A stretch of 64,000 nt of DNA from Solanum dulcamara (Eukaryota; Streptophyta; Magnoliopsida; Solanales; Solanaceae): the NCBI RefSeq assembly GCF_947179165.1, contig NC_077238.1, positions 46,194,293-46,258,292 on the forward strand, written 5' to 3'. Position numbers and translations under genes: made by a program. The notes beneath the pieces were generated by a model. That model worked only from the letters and a program-made list of their open reading frames with translations, was not told where the DNA came from and did no database searches. Shown in pieces: positions 45,540 through 57,450 of this stretch (the first letter of the stretch is position 1; every line of letters begins with the position of its first letter).

Positions 45540-47050
45540 TGTGTTTGCCCTTTCTAGGTGAAGACATAAGTTTTCATGCAAGCAACGCTGGAGTAATAAA
45601 TAATTACATTGGAAACATTAACGACGTCAATTTTGACCAACTAGGTAGAGATGGAGATATAAGGTTACCCCCTATAGTGGGTAATGCAATCTTCTATGTG
45701 ATCAGTGCTAAGTTGCAATTTCTTCAAATGAAGGGGTTCTTTTAGAGACCTTACTCATGAGGATTCTCATGATCATATCTGGAATTTTATGGACATATGT
45801 AGCCCCTTCTCATTCAAAAATATATTGTAGGAGTCCATCTGCTTACAGTTGTTCCCCTTCCCATTATGGGGAAAGAAACAAAATGGTTAGCAGAATTACC
45901 TTGTTGGATGAACTCACTGTAATATTTTATGTGTGTTTTTTCCCATCGTCTAAGATGTTGAAACCAAGGGACAGTATTCAGAACTTTAAAAAGATCGATG
46001 AGGAACCGATACATGAAACATGGCTTAGGTTTTAGAAGTTGCTACTACAATGCCCAACACATAGGATGCTCGATAATGTGTTACTACAATATTTCTACCA
46101 TAGTCTTGATACGATAAATAAGGGGGTAGCGGATCAGCATGTTAGGGGTGGAATCATGCGCCAACTTTTTGTCATCACCTAAGCATTGCTTGATGGAATG
46201 ACAAAGATTAATCATTCTTGGCACACCCGGGAGGATCAAGTGTCTTCCTTCATGTTGAAATATCTAAAGAATAACTTACGAAAGACCAAGAAGGGGATGA
46301 GAACATGACAAAAATGTTGAATCAACTAGATTTTCTCTCCAAACATGTTATGGTAGAGGGTTACAAAACAGTAAATGCAGTGGATAAAAATATTGGATAA
46401 AATCGTAAGATACCAAGTTCGACACTATGTACTACAAAGAAGTGCAATTTCTAGCAAATCAGCTGGGGGGTTCTTGATAGACCTATCCAATGCCGGGCGG
46501 GAACCAAGGTTGGATCAAGGAAAGCAAAAGTTGTTGGAGAGATAGCGATTGGTGAGATAGAGGAAATACATGGATGGATGGTCTTGGTGATCGTGATAGA
46601 TACGTTCCTCCCCATATAAAGCCTAAAGAGGTGAATGCAGATCTTGAATATTTTCGTACAGAGGATATTCTTGCTAGAATATTGAAAAAGGTTGAAGAGT
46701 CACTAAGGTGTTGAAGGAGATGAGGGATGATTTTTATTCCTTAAACCAAATAGTCACTATACATTCAGTGTCCATTAAGCAATTTGAAGGTCAACTGAGT
46801 CATATATTAGCCTATCTCAACCCAAGGCCAAAAGTATGTCTCCCAAGTGATACAGTTGTTAATCCTAAGAACGATAATGCACAATGCATTACTATTTTAA
46901 CAAAAAGGGGAAAAGTTATCAGTAAGGAAGTGTCAACTAATGAGGCGACAAGTTCAACCAAAAGGAAGAATAGGGTATTCAAAAAATGATAAGCTAGACA
47001 AAGAGCTAAATAATGATCAATCCAATGAAGTGAATGATGCACCAACGAAG
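45540..47050 (+). pseudogene. Athila-like gag, degraded
   Basis: Readable pieces in order are RLPPIVGNAIFYVISAKLQF and LQMKGFF (45650-45745), KMVSRITLLDELTVIFYVCF (about 45880), FPSSKMLKPRDSIQNFKKID, EEPIHETWLRF (to 46035), LLLQCPTHRMLDNVLLQYFY (about 46040) and INKGVADQ. Then come MTKINHSWHTREDQVS (about 46200) and a coiled-coil-like tail LKEMRDDFYSLNQIVTIHSV (46708-46989). This is the retrotransposon gag core of the Athila/Tat style. Stops (for example after LRF) and frame shifts interrupt it. Confidence 0.85.
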
Positions 47051-47800
47051 ATTGATTACGTGTGTCTTAAAATTTCAATGTGGGTGTTGTCCCACCGGTT
47101 GTTTCTATAATGCTACTTCAAAAGTTAAAACCAAATTTTCCTTATGTTTTAAAAAGAAAGACGAAGATATCAAGTTTCAAAAGTTCCTATCCATTTTCAA
47201 GACTCTTTCAATTAATTTGCCTTTGATTAATGCACTATTAGAGATGCCTAGGTATGTCAAATTTATGAAGGATCTTGTGATGAAAAAACATAATATGAAC
47301 CTCGAAACTATAAAAGTTACTCACATCTGTAAAACAATTATGTCAAGAAATATAATGGTAAAGAAAGATTATCAAAGGGCGTTTATAATTCCATGCACTA
47401 TAAGGCTATACCAATTCGCTAAGGCACATTCTCATTTTGGTGCAAGCATAAATTTGATGCCCTATGCTATTTTCAAATAACTAGGTTTGGGTGATCCCAA
47501 GCCAAGTACTATGTGGTTGCTTATGGTCGACTGAAAAATTAAGCGTCCCATTGCTATTAGCTATGATATCTTGGTAAAGGTTGATAAATTCATCTTTTCA
47601 GTGGATTTTATTATTCTTGATTGCGAAATTTATGCAGAGGTGCCCTTCATTCTAGGTAGACCTATCTTAGCTACTTGGGTTGATGTTGAAAGTGGTGAAC
47701 TAAAATGTTGGGTCAATGGTGAGAATTCACTTTTAATGTATGCAAGTCAATGAAACAGCCTAGTGATCTTCATGTCATATTTGTAATTGATATTGTGGAT
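47051..47800 (+). pseudogene. Athila-like protease, catalytic Asp lost
   Basis: Leader KFQKFLSIFKTLSINLPLIN and ALLEMPRYVKFMKDLV (47175-47290), then QRAFIIPCTIRLYQFAKAHS and HFGASINLMPYAIFK (47373-47480). Next, in a second frame, VKVDKFIFSVDFIILDCEIY and EVPFILGRPILATW (47571-47680) lead into VDVESGELKCWVN. The usual active site C-D-L-G-A-S reads S-H-F-G-A-S, so the aspartate is missing. The ILGRP block is intact. A stop at 47478 and another near 47533 separate the two halves. Confidence 0.85.
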
Positions 47801-48680
47801 GACGCTCTGGCAACTGTCCAAGAAATGTCTAATATTATGGATTCGTTAGAGGCGGTGTTGCTAAATTATGATAGGGAAGAAATTTTAAACTATGAAGAAG
47901 TGGTGGTAGAACTTATGGGCATTGGTTCCTACCCAAAAAACCCTATTCGGTTAGAGATTGCTTTGATGAATAGGGACTCACCGCATACTAAGCCATCTAT
48001 ATATGAACCTCCCAAGCTTGAACTTAAGGTAATTCTATCTCATCTTTAATATATATACTTGGGGTCTAATGATACATTTCCCGTCATAATAATTGTTGAT
48101 TTAGTTGAGGAGTAAGTGAAAGCTTTTATGAGTGTGTTGAGGAAATTCATCAAAGCCATAGAGTGGACAATTGCTGACATTGTAGGCATTCCTCCAAGTG
48201 GGTATAAAGACAGGATCCAGCTAGCCAGTGATAGCATGACTAGCATTAAGCACAAATAGAGTTTAAACCCTCCAATTCAAGAATTGGTGAAAAAAGAAAT
48301 CATTAAGTGGCTTGATGTGGGTGGTGTGTATCCCATTCCAAATAGTAAATCAGTGAGCCCGATGTAATGCTTTTCTAAAAAAGGTGGTATGGCTGTCGTG
48401 CATAATGAAAAGAATGATCTTATATTAATGTGTTTGGTGACTGGTTGAAGGGTATGCATGAATTACCAAAAACTAAATACTTGCACAGAAAAGGACTATT
48501 TCCCTATGCCTTTCATGGACAAAATGTTGGATCATCTTGCGGGTCGTGTTTGGTACTTCTTTTTGGATGGATACCCCGGGTACAATCATATTTCTATTTC
48601 TCCTGAGGATCAAGAGAAAACTACGTTCACGTGGCCATACGTAGAAGGCATATTTTACCTACAATCTCTCATAATGTAGG
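47801..48680 (+). pseudogene. Athila-like reverse transcriptase, N-terminal part only
   Basis: After a linker with MKQPSDLHVIFVIDIVDDAL, the RT start reads IQELVKKEIIKWLDVGGVYP (about 48277), SKKGGMAVVHNE, VCMNYQKLNTCTEKDYFPMP (48449 on), FMDKMLDHLAGRVWYFFLDG, YPGYNHISISPEDQEKTTFT and WPYVEG (to about 48650). The first catalytic Asp (FLDGYPGYN) is present. The sequence ends before the YxDD motif, so the rest of RT, RNase H and integrase are deleted. Stops occur at 48114, 48258, 48365 and 48446. Confidence 0.9.
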
Positions 48681-49681
48681 GACGGACGACACTTGCCATC
48701 ATTGTATTTGTGCCTAGAGTTTGCCTTAGATTCTAAAGAAGTTGCTGAGTCAGCATTGTATCGAGTACATGACTTTTATTCATGTTTCTATGATTTAAAC
48801 TTTGTTCTTTTTTTAGGGTGATCTAGGAGGTTTTCCTAAGCCCGCATGAAAGAATAGACTAGAGGTATGTTTAGATGATATTATGGTGTAGTCCAGTTGG
48901 ACTTTTAGAAAGTTGATCTCTCTTTGTCACATTTCCTTGTGATGATTACTTTCGCTTATCTTTATCATGTTCTTTACCTTATGTATTCGATGTATGATAA
49001 GATGGCTTATGGTTGGGGTCCCTTGCATCCCAATCGACGTATTACGACTCGGCCCTAGGTCGGGTTGTGACATCACCCTTGGATGATCGATAGAAGAAAA
49101 TGAATATATATATATATATATATATGAATAGGTCAAAGATTCGAGAGTGCCGCGAATGAATAAGGGTGAACCTTAATTTGAAAAGATAAATTAATTCATG
49201 CTCCTAGGAAGATAAGTAACTAAACCAAAATGATCATGCCTTGCACTGAGCTCCATTACAGGCCCTAAAATCCCTTTTTATCTTACATGATGCGATTAGT
49301 TTATTGATTAGAAAATAAGGGCAAGCCTATGGGTGGACTTATGCATGTTTTTTTTCATTGTGATTGTGAGGGTAATATGTGATTTCTATACTATAACTTG
49401 TGAATGGCATTTTGAGAGTGTGGATGTGAAGGCATTCTAATATGGGTATTGGGCATAAATTTGCACTTTGGAGCGAGCATTTGTGAGAATGAGCTTGCAT
49501 TGGGAATTGATTAGTCATCATTTGAAGCCTTGAGTGCACAATTGAACATTACATACTAATTTACACCTCGTTTGCACTTGTTGTGTTGAGTCTCAATAAG
49601 CACTATTTGTAGTCTTTAGTTTTTGAACTGATCGGCTTCTTCATTTACTTGAGGACAAGCAAAAGTTTAAGTTGGGGTTTT
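48681..49681 (+). other. Athila-like 3' non-coding region and polypurine tract
   Basis: No domain is visible. An (AT)11 tract is at 49104-49125. The end reads ACTTGAGGACAAGCAAAAGT and then AAGTTGGGGTTT (49669-49680), the polypurine tract just before the LTR start TGATAAGTC at 49682. The direct passage from RT start to this region shows that about 3 kb of pol is missing. Confidence 0.7.
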
Positions 49682-50042
49682 TGATAAGTCAAGAATTTGG
49701 AAATATTTATTGCTCAAAATGCATTGAATTAGTGTCCTCTTTGCGTATATTAGGTCAAAAACTGACTCTAAACTGAATATTTGAAGATGCAAGTAGTTAA
49801 GGACTATACATGAGCTAAATGTTAAAGAAAAGAGCTAAAAAGGACAAAATTGAGCAAAATGAAAGATGAGGCTCGCAAAGGGTTGTATGCGAGTCGCCAA
49901 ATACACCAAAAGCTCGCCAAGCGAATCAGAACTCAAGGCTAACAGCTTAAGCATTTTGGCAATGGAAAGAGCCTTCGGTGGCTCACTGAGTGAAGATGGG
50001 CAGACTGCTTTGTTCTTGCCTAAAGTTCATTGAGAGATAAGC
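49682..50042 (+). mobile_element. Athila-like 3' LTR, first part
   Basis: Starts TGATAAGTCAAG. It aligns with 33396-33750 of the 5' LTR. Cut by L2 after the duplication TAAGC (50038-50042). Confidence 0.85.
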
Positions 50043-53000
50043 AGTCACGACCCAACCCCGTAGGCCGCGACTAGGGTCCTACCTGGACCCCCCGTACCTA
50101 TATCTATTAGCTGAGGTCACATTGAATCATAAATAAGACAATATCATGTAATAAAGCCCCACTGGGCGATAACATTTTCATAAACCTGTAGCCCTTTTCA
50201 TTTGTACCACAACCCGATAGGGCACGCAAGCCGACAAGGCTGCCATAACATAATAACATATATCATATATCATGTAGACCCAGCTGAATCAAACTGACAT
50301 ACACAACCCACATATACATGTCTGCAGACCTCTAAACATATAAATGACAACATATGGCGGGACAGGGCCCCCGCCGTACCCCTGAATGGATAAAACAATT
50401 TCTATACATCCGTGGACAGTATCAAAAACTAGGCTCCGATACAATGGAGCCTCTTCCAGCTGAGTTGCATGGAATCCTAAGCTGACGGACTCCCAAAATC
50501 TGTATCTGTACCTGCGGGCATGAATGCAGCCCCCCGAGAAAGGGGGTCAGTACGATATGTGTACTGAGTATGTAAAACATAATATAATACAACTGGAAAC
50601 ATATCTGAGATAGAGAATCAGGGGATAAGATATCAATTCAGAAACCTGTACCTGTACTTTATGAATTACAAAAACATGCATGTTCGAGTCATATCATATA
50701 GCCGGCCCTTTCGGGGGTCCAGTGAATCATCTCTGTAAAACCATCATGGCCCTAGTGCCATCACCACCTTATTACAACACATCATCATATATTTATACAC
50801 GTATCCTGGCCCTCTATTGAGGGACTCAGTGAATAATGCAGTGAACTGTGCACGAGAACATATCCTGGCCCGGGACTCAAGGAAAGAAGTGTTACGGTAT
50901 ACACGAGTAGAGTAGTGAGTAACTATATGCAATTTAAATCGTTATCAGAGACTCGACAGAATAAGAAAGTTAAGCTTTTATTTGAGAACCCGAGTAACGG
51001 TGTAGTCATCTCGAGTGTCCTCTAAATGCCATTATGGGTTGTCTCAATTATAATCTCGGGGCTCCTAGACATGTACTAAAGTAAAGCCAAATCGCTTATG
51101 GAACCAGAAACATTTGTTAACATATAGTCTGTAAGACTTGGAGCCTGTACATTTGTTACCTTTTTAACATATAAAAGTTTCCAGGGAAATAGTTCGATTA
51201 TTATAAAAGTTCGATATTCAGACGTAAATAAGAGATTCTAAGAATGGAGTTACCTCGGAACTCATATCATTTTTAACCTACAACTAAGACATGCCAGAAG
51301 AAGAAAGAGAATAAACTATATGTGGTCTGTACTTTCCTTTATGGGATCTGCATACACATATTTCATACCCGGCCCATCATGGGGCTCGGTGAATCATTAT
51401 GGCATCATAATCTCACTTTCGTACCAAGTACGTATCAAAGGAAATGAGAGATAGCTTTCCACCTACTAGTGTTTAACACATAGGAGCCTTACTAGGCAAT
51501 ACTCAATTCTTGCAGAAATTCCAATACTAAGCAGTGGATATGGGTTATGAGGCATACTTGGAGTTTTGGGAATGGAATTATCCCCACATTCCACACACAC
51601 TTTACTTAAAGCTAAAACTTGCCAAAAGGAAAGAAAGATAGCTGTACGAACTTATACCAAAACATGCCAAGAGAAAGCTTTACATACCTTTTGGGAGTTA
51701 CCCTTTATCCTGCTCGTCTCGTCGTCTTCTGAACCTATTCAATATGAAAGTAATACGAATATCAACTACTCTTAACTTTCCAGTATCTTGGATTACGCCT
51801 TAATGTTAATGGAATCTATTGCCTTAGTTGTTTCCTCGACTAGTCCTTTAGTTTGTTAAGGCGTTAACGAAAATTGGGCAGCACCTCCCCTATAATGTGC
51901 CCTATCCGAATTTCCAATTAGGTCCCTAAGACCTACAGCCAACCAACAACAACAACCTGCAGCAATTCATACCAACCATATACAACATAAATCCCAAACG
52001 ACTTATTCAAAAATACGATATTAAAATAGGGCGTCTAGCCTTTATTTTGTGACGCCTTTAATTATACATAACGAGGGGTCATGTGGCTTATACCAGCAAC
52101 ACCCTAACCCACATTAGGACATATTTAGGCCCTGCAACAACAAGCCACACCCCTGCATCAGCAACTCACAAGAACGACACTTTATTTCGACAACAATTCA
52201 ACTATAACGACTACAAATTAGTTTATTCCGAACGCCAAGTATTTCTAAGCCATTTTCATATTTCCAGCCACCAATAGGGCGTGTAACATGCTCCATCAGA
52301 ACACATAAAGCTCAAATTTAAAGAAGAAACCTTACCTTACGTTAAACTTGTCAAACTCGCCAAAACTATCCAAAATGTGAAATCTGGACAGCTTACTGTT
52401 TTACCTTGCCGCTTCGTTTCGAAGGGGTAATGGAGGGAAACAGGATTTACGCCCTTCATGAAAGTTATAGACATATGTCTTAAGGTCGCAAAAAATTTCG
52501 AATCATCCCTACATCAATTTTGTACAAAAGGATATGACCAAAATACTTACAGCTGTCCGTGTGGAATTTCCAAAACCAAATTTGAGCAGTACCTCCTCTA
52601 CACTTCATCACCACTTTTCAAGCTGATACAAGTAGAACTGGATTTTGGAGTCTGAATTAAAGTTATAGAACCACGAAATACCTTTCCAAAACATATTAAA
52701 TCACTCGAAACGAATCTGTACACAAGAAGTTATACCCATATTACTAACAACAGTCCCTTCCAAAAACGGGTTGGTTAATTATTTCTTAACGTTTTCTCCT
52801 TCAACTTTCTCTTATTTCTTTCCAAGTGTAAACTGCAACCATGGTTCCTTAGGCATCCTAAGACACATGTATACACCCCCACATGGTTGAAAAACATTGT
52901 AGATAATTAATTCACGGAGGAAAATTGAAGAACTCACCTTTAATTCTTCAAAAACGTTGTTGCCTTGTTCCTTTTGGTTCTTCACGTTTTTCCTCTCACG

Positions 53001-53806
53001 TTTCTGTCCAATTTTTCCCAAGTGTACAGCTGAAGAAATGACTTCTTAGTCATCATAATATACATATATATGCATATATACATCTCCACGTGCTTAAGAA
53101 ACACCGTAGCTAATTAATTCACGGAAGAAAATTAAGGAACTTACCTTAAACTTTCTCCAACCATGGCTGCCTCTTCTCACGTTTTTTTTTTCTATGTTAG
53201 CTGCTGTTTCTGGATAATGAACATCTTAAGAAGCATATATACATATATATATATATGAGGTGACACGTGTCAGCCCCCTAAGGGTGACACGTGTCAGCCC
53301 CTTATTGGGCCACCTCAACATGCGGCCAATGGAGTGCTTCCACGTGGCAGTGGGGTCCACCTCCCCCAAGCAGGTGGGTCACCTACTTGACCTCAAGCAG
53401 GTGGGTCACCTGCCTGCTCAGGTGCTGCCACGTGTCACCCTCCCATTGGCTGCCCCGCGAATTTTTTTTTCTCTTCCTCGTGGGTTCGTAATCTCGTTCG
53501 TAATCTCGTCTCACTTTAAGAGACTATGAAACCCTTGCTACGTAAGCTTGGTATGTAATCAAGTAACTCACGTATGTAAGATTTCTAAATTAGCAGCTTA
53601 CGTAGATAAGTCGAGTCCTACGACTCGTTACTTGGCCTCCTATTCCTTCCGGACTCTTATGATTCCCCTTCCAACCTTCTCTACCACGGGGTATCACATC
53701 CTCCCTTCGTTGGAGTCATTTGATAGTGTCGTAGCATATCCAGTTCATATGGTAATGTCCAAGGAACTTATGAAACATTCTGAGTTTAAAAGGGTGAGGT
53801 GTAACA
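50043..53806 (-). mobile_element. L2 3' LTR (3.76 kb)
   Basis: The plus strand starts AGTCACGACCC (first base T changed to A) and ends GGGTGAGGTGTAACA. It is nearly identical to 57451-61035. It keeps the 177 bp (53376-53552) missing from the partner. The paired short frames (50744, 51566, 52083, 52458, 52812, 53260) recur in the partner LTR and show no domain. Confidence 0.95.
53236..53434 (-). promoter_or_regulatory. G-box cluster and TATA in L2 3' LTR
   Basis: Four CACGTG cores (53264, 53288, 53341, 53429) lie upstream, in element sense, of an AT-alternating TATA tract at 53236-53256. Two are within the perfect palindrome GACACGTGTC in a 24-bp direct repeat. G-boxes are typical targets of bZIP/bHLH factors, including those of ABA and light responses. 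Confidence 0.55.
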
Positions 53807-53820
53807 TCCTTCCCCCCTTT
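53807..53820 (-). other. Polypurine tract of L2
   Basis: The element strand reads AAAGGGGGGAAGGA directly before TGTTACACC. It is uninterrupted, unlike the decayed coding region next to it. Confidence 0.85.
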
Positions 53821-54800
53821 AGAACATTCGTCCCCGAATGTTAAATGCAACCTTCTGTAAGACTTTATATAAATTATAGAGGGTTTCCTTTACTTTATGC
53901 TATCACATGCATTCCCATCTATATTATTAACATATGAGTTCTCAAGAGTTGGAGTTACCTGTAGACATCGGTTACAAGTGCAAATACTTGTATTCCATGT
54001 TCTCTTCAGTTCCCCGATCATCCTCTTTCTGGTTTTGGTTTTTTCCACCATAACTTGACGGAAGATACATCTTTAGTCTACAATCTTCCAGTTTGCCGAT
54101 CCAGGATGGTGGTAGAATTTTCCTCACAGGATTCCATCTACTGGACCTCATTTATGGAATATACCCTGGGTGACTCGTCAGTATCTAATGGACTGGGCGT
54201 ATAGTTTCCAACTAAGGTGGTAAGCTTAACTTACTAGCCACGTTTCCCACCTTATGAGTAACTTGATACTGTTTAACGTATTCTGGGTCAAGTTCCTTTT
54301 CTAGGTGACCCTATGTTGAACATCCAATCATCAACTTGAACTCTGTATGTCGACGTCGATTATCTGTATATCATTCCTGCCGACTCTGGGCTTTTAGTCA
54401 ATAGCTTGCTTAATCATGTCGAGGCCATTGGCATACTAGAGTAGTAATTATTATTGTAGGCAACTTGATAAGTGATGGATAATCATTCCGGCTACCTTCG
54501 AAGTTAATCTCCCGGCTTGTGGCATATCTTCTAGCATCTAATGGTGCGCTCAGTCTGTTTAATAGCTCGAGGGGGAAATGCGGTACTAAGACCTGTCTGT
54601 GCTCCTGACCTCTTCTTGGACTGATCTCAAGACGTTAATTATAATTAAAGTCCCTTTATCTGGGATATTGGATAAGGAAACCTCACGGAACCTTACCATT
54701 CTCCATGTTCTATAACTCACTCTAATTTCAGCAGCATAGGTGCTCTTGATTGGATGCAAATGGGCTGATTCATTAGCCTAATCACAACAACTCATATAGC
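53821..54800 (-). pseudogene. L2 integrase C-terminal remnant
   Basis: Minus-strand traces are DNRRRHTEFKL (about 54360-54330), DPEYVKQYQVTHKVGNVASK and LSLPP (about 54290-54215), corresponding to GPY.IL..VGKVAY.L.LP of the gypsy integrase tail, then WIGKLEDCRLK and a decayed end to about 53990. It matches 37212-38400 of L1 in order. No frame longer than a few dozen codons survives, although the flanking LTRs are nearly identical. The decay therefore predates the last transposition. Confidence 0.65.
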
Positions 54801-57433
54801 ACCCTACTCTTACCGAGTATAAAATGGGTGCGTAATGACGTGGATAATTTGGGAACCGTTAGCCTCGTATAGTCTTTCTCGACTCTTTTCAGAACTTTAA
54901 TTGGCCTATATTGTTATTCTATGGTTTTCCACTCGTTAACTGGTTCTATGTTGAAGAACTGTGGCATTCAAGTGTGTTGTCAGTTAGCAATTAGCTAATC
55001 CTCCTTGTGTTGCTTAAGTTCTTGTTAGAATTGCCTTAACGTATCTTATAATACTCTAGGTACATCATCTCATATCGTTTCTCCGTTGCTAGTTCAGATT
55101 CTTCCATCTCGCGTGATCATACCAGCACTAACGCATTAAGTTCCATCAGAATTTTGAAGTTAAGCATGCTAGGGCAAGATAATATTGGGATGGGTGACCT
55201 TCCTGGGAAGTCTTCGTGTATCATTTCACTGTAATCCTTTCTACGATGTGCGGGCACTCAATTTAGCCCAAGATTTACCTTAGTGTTGTCTCGCGAGTCT
55301 TTATGTTTTGCCCTGTCCTTCCTTTGTTATCTTGCGACTAGTATCGGCGTAGACCTTTAGTTCCGCTATGACCATGTCCCTTTTTGGTCATTTTGGTTTA
55401 ACTTCCCCTATTGTATCCCCCCCCCCCCCTTTCTGTACGCACCCATTCATTAGGGTGGGCTATTGAGTAGCGCTAAAGTTCGGTCATATAGTGACCCTTG
55501 GAGCCGCTTTGACTCTTATCTATTATTACCTGGCATAGCTTTAAAGGAATTTGACATATACGCTTCCCTATCCTCGATTCACTTTGTGTCTTTTTCATTT
55601 TATACCACAGAAGACTTTTTATTCCTTTGTCCTTGGTTATATATCTATCGCAACATTATTTGCGACCAACTCTATAGTTAACATTTTGGCTTTTGATCTA
55701 GCATGTTATCATTATCCTTCGTAGTGTTTCTTAATTCATTCGACATCCTTTCTTGTTTACACCCTTTTGTTTTTATATGCAGACGCCTTCTAGCGTTATG
55801 TTGTTTAGGGTCTCGTCACAACCTTCTCAACGTTGCCTTATGTAGCATTCTGGCTTCCGTTCAATTACTGGTGGCTTCCAGACCTTTCTAACTTGGTTCG
55901 ACAGGATATCTTATTAAAGTTTAGACGTCCATCTCAAATATATTACCATATCGATTGCCTTCACCTTACTTTTGCCATTTTCTCATTAACTTCCCCCCTT
56001 TAGAGGGTACTCGTGCTTTCCTCTGTATGTACTTGTAGTCATTCCAATTTCAATTAGGCGGTACTAGTATTCTGGGAATAACTATTCCAGGTTTTCTTAA
56101 AGTAGTGGCTTTGTCCTAACCTATATCCTTTGTTTCCTAGGATGAATGGAAGTTGTTCCAATTATTTTTTTTTTAGTTTGCCATCCTCGTCCCTTGAGGG
56201 TTCCACTATTTTTGGGGTGACGTGGTGTACCCGCGTCATTTTTTTGTATCTTAGGCTCCATACTCTTACTGCGTACTCAACGCAGACTTTTAACTTAGGC
56301 AACGCGTACCAAGTGCGTCTTACTAGTGGTTCCAATTTATCCCTGCGTACTCGTATCACACTGTTCAGTTCATACTTACATATCCCCCTTTTAACTCGTA
56401 TATATATTTGGTTCCTGACATCTCTTTGAGGTGCTTCTATTCAAAGATCTTTCCCCAATTAGTCGGTGAAAAACTATAAACTGTTATCGTAAACCCTTTT
56501 CCAATCATTGTTGGAAGAGACTCGAATCCCTTAATCATCATAGTACTTCCATTTTTATACTCGACCTACCTGGTTTCCTTTTGAGTTTATCTCGAGTTAG
56601 GAACAACTTATCTAATTTACAATTAGAAGTTGAGGGCTTGGTATTTTTTTTCCAAAAGAGTGAAACTCATTCGCGGGACATCCTATCCTTCATTCTGAGC
56701 CCTCTGTTTATATTCCTACAATACAAATACAGTTGGAGATACCGTAACCTAAACTTTACTACTTAATTAAGCTTTTGTTCCTCTGAAATAAAATTCTTCA
56801 AGTAAAAAGGGTGCCCCTTGTCAGCGACCTGAAGGATACCTCTTACAGCTTTAGTTAAACACAGTAGGGGTACTTGGTATCAATTCCTCAGACATCTCAA
56901 AAATCTATGTTTCATTCCCTGTTCCTTGTTCTGGAAAATTTCGGCAGAGTTTCCTCTATATTTCTTACTATCTCAAAACCTGCACGCAGAAAATACCAAC
57001 AATGCCTCACAGGGCCAACATATATATATACATATCATATCACAGCCGCACAGGGCTTTCAATCGGACTTACCTCATATGTCTAACTTCAAACTGCATCT
57101 GTTGCACTTTCTGTCTGCTTTTCTTTCAGGTTTCAACTTTATATTTCAATACCTTACCTGACGAATATCTTTCGTGGCTTTACTTTACTTACCTGCATGT
57201 TTATAACTTTCCATGTCATCAATTACTTTTTTCTGCTGGTGTCGTCCTTCTGTTAAGATCCAAGGTTAGTATAAGGAATTTTTCCTATGACTCGGATCTA
57301 AAGCACGATCTCAGATGTAGAAGAAATGTAACATCCTAAATGTCCTATAGCTTCCTGTTTATAGATGTGGCGCGCAACAAATCGATAACCAAGACTCTAT
57401 TAGACACGGTCTGCAGACACTCCGAGGACGAAC
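54801..57433 (-). other. L2 non-coding internal region
   Basis: No gag, protease or RT domain on either strand. It aligns with 38401-41202 of L1. Contains a run of 13 C at 55417-55429. The longest plus frame (56926-57339, 137 codons) shows no domain and is antisense to the element. Confidence 0.7.
55107..55226 (+). pseudogene. 5S rRNA-like sequence in L2 (antisense to element)
   Basis: The plus strand retains TGATCATACCAGCACTAA (55114), ATCAGAATTTTGAAGTTAAG, CATGCTAGGGCAAGATAATA, GGGATGGGTGACC (55189) and TCCTGGGAAGTCTTCGTGT (55201). Length is about 120 bp, as in the functional gene. Different positions are conserved here than in L1: the 5' ATACCAGCACTAA is better kept and the GAGAGTAGTACTAGG block is worse. 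The shared ancestor was therefore closer to true 5S rRNA than either copy. Flanks on both sides also align with L1. Confidence 0.9.
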
Positions 57434-57434
57434 T

Positions 57435-57446
57435 GCTCTGATACCA
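57435..57446 (-). other. Primer-binding site of L2 (perfect)
   Basis: The plus strand reads GCTCTGATACCA, an exact complement of the tRNA-iMet-type site TGGTATCAGAGC. It is 4 nt from the LTR start at 57451. Confidence 0.9.
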
Positions 57447-57450
57447 CTTC

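Noticed and set aside
50744..53844. Set of short frames duplicated at 58152-61049 with near-identical products
   Set aside because: They recur because the two regions are the LTR pair of L2. No domain, no start context, and L1 and the solo LTR do not keep them open.
54950..55260. Cassandra TRIM insertion as source of the 5S block
   Set aside because: No second 5S copy, no TG...CA ends and no flanking duplication were seen near the block, and the flanks align with L1. An ancient, eroded Cassandra solo LTR remains possible and is named as the refuting result in the finding.
56926..57339. 137-codon plus-strand frame in L2
   Set aside because: Antisense to the element, low-complexity, not kept in the aligned L1 region, and no domain recognised.
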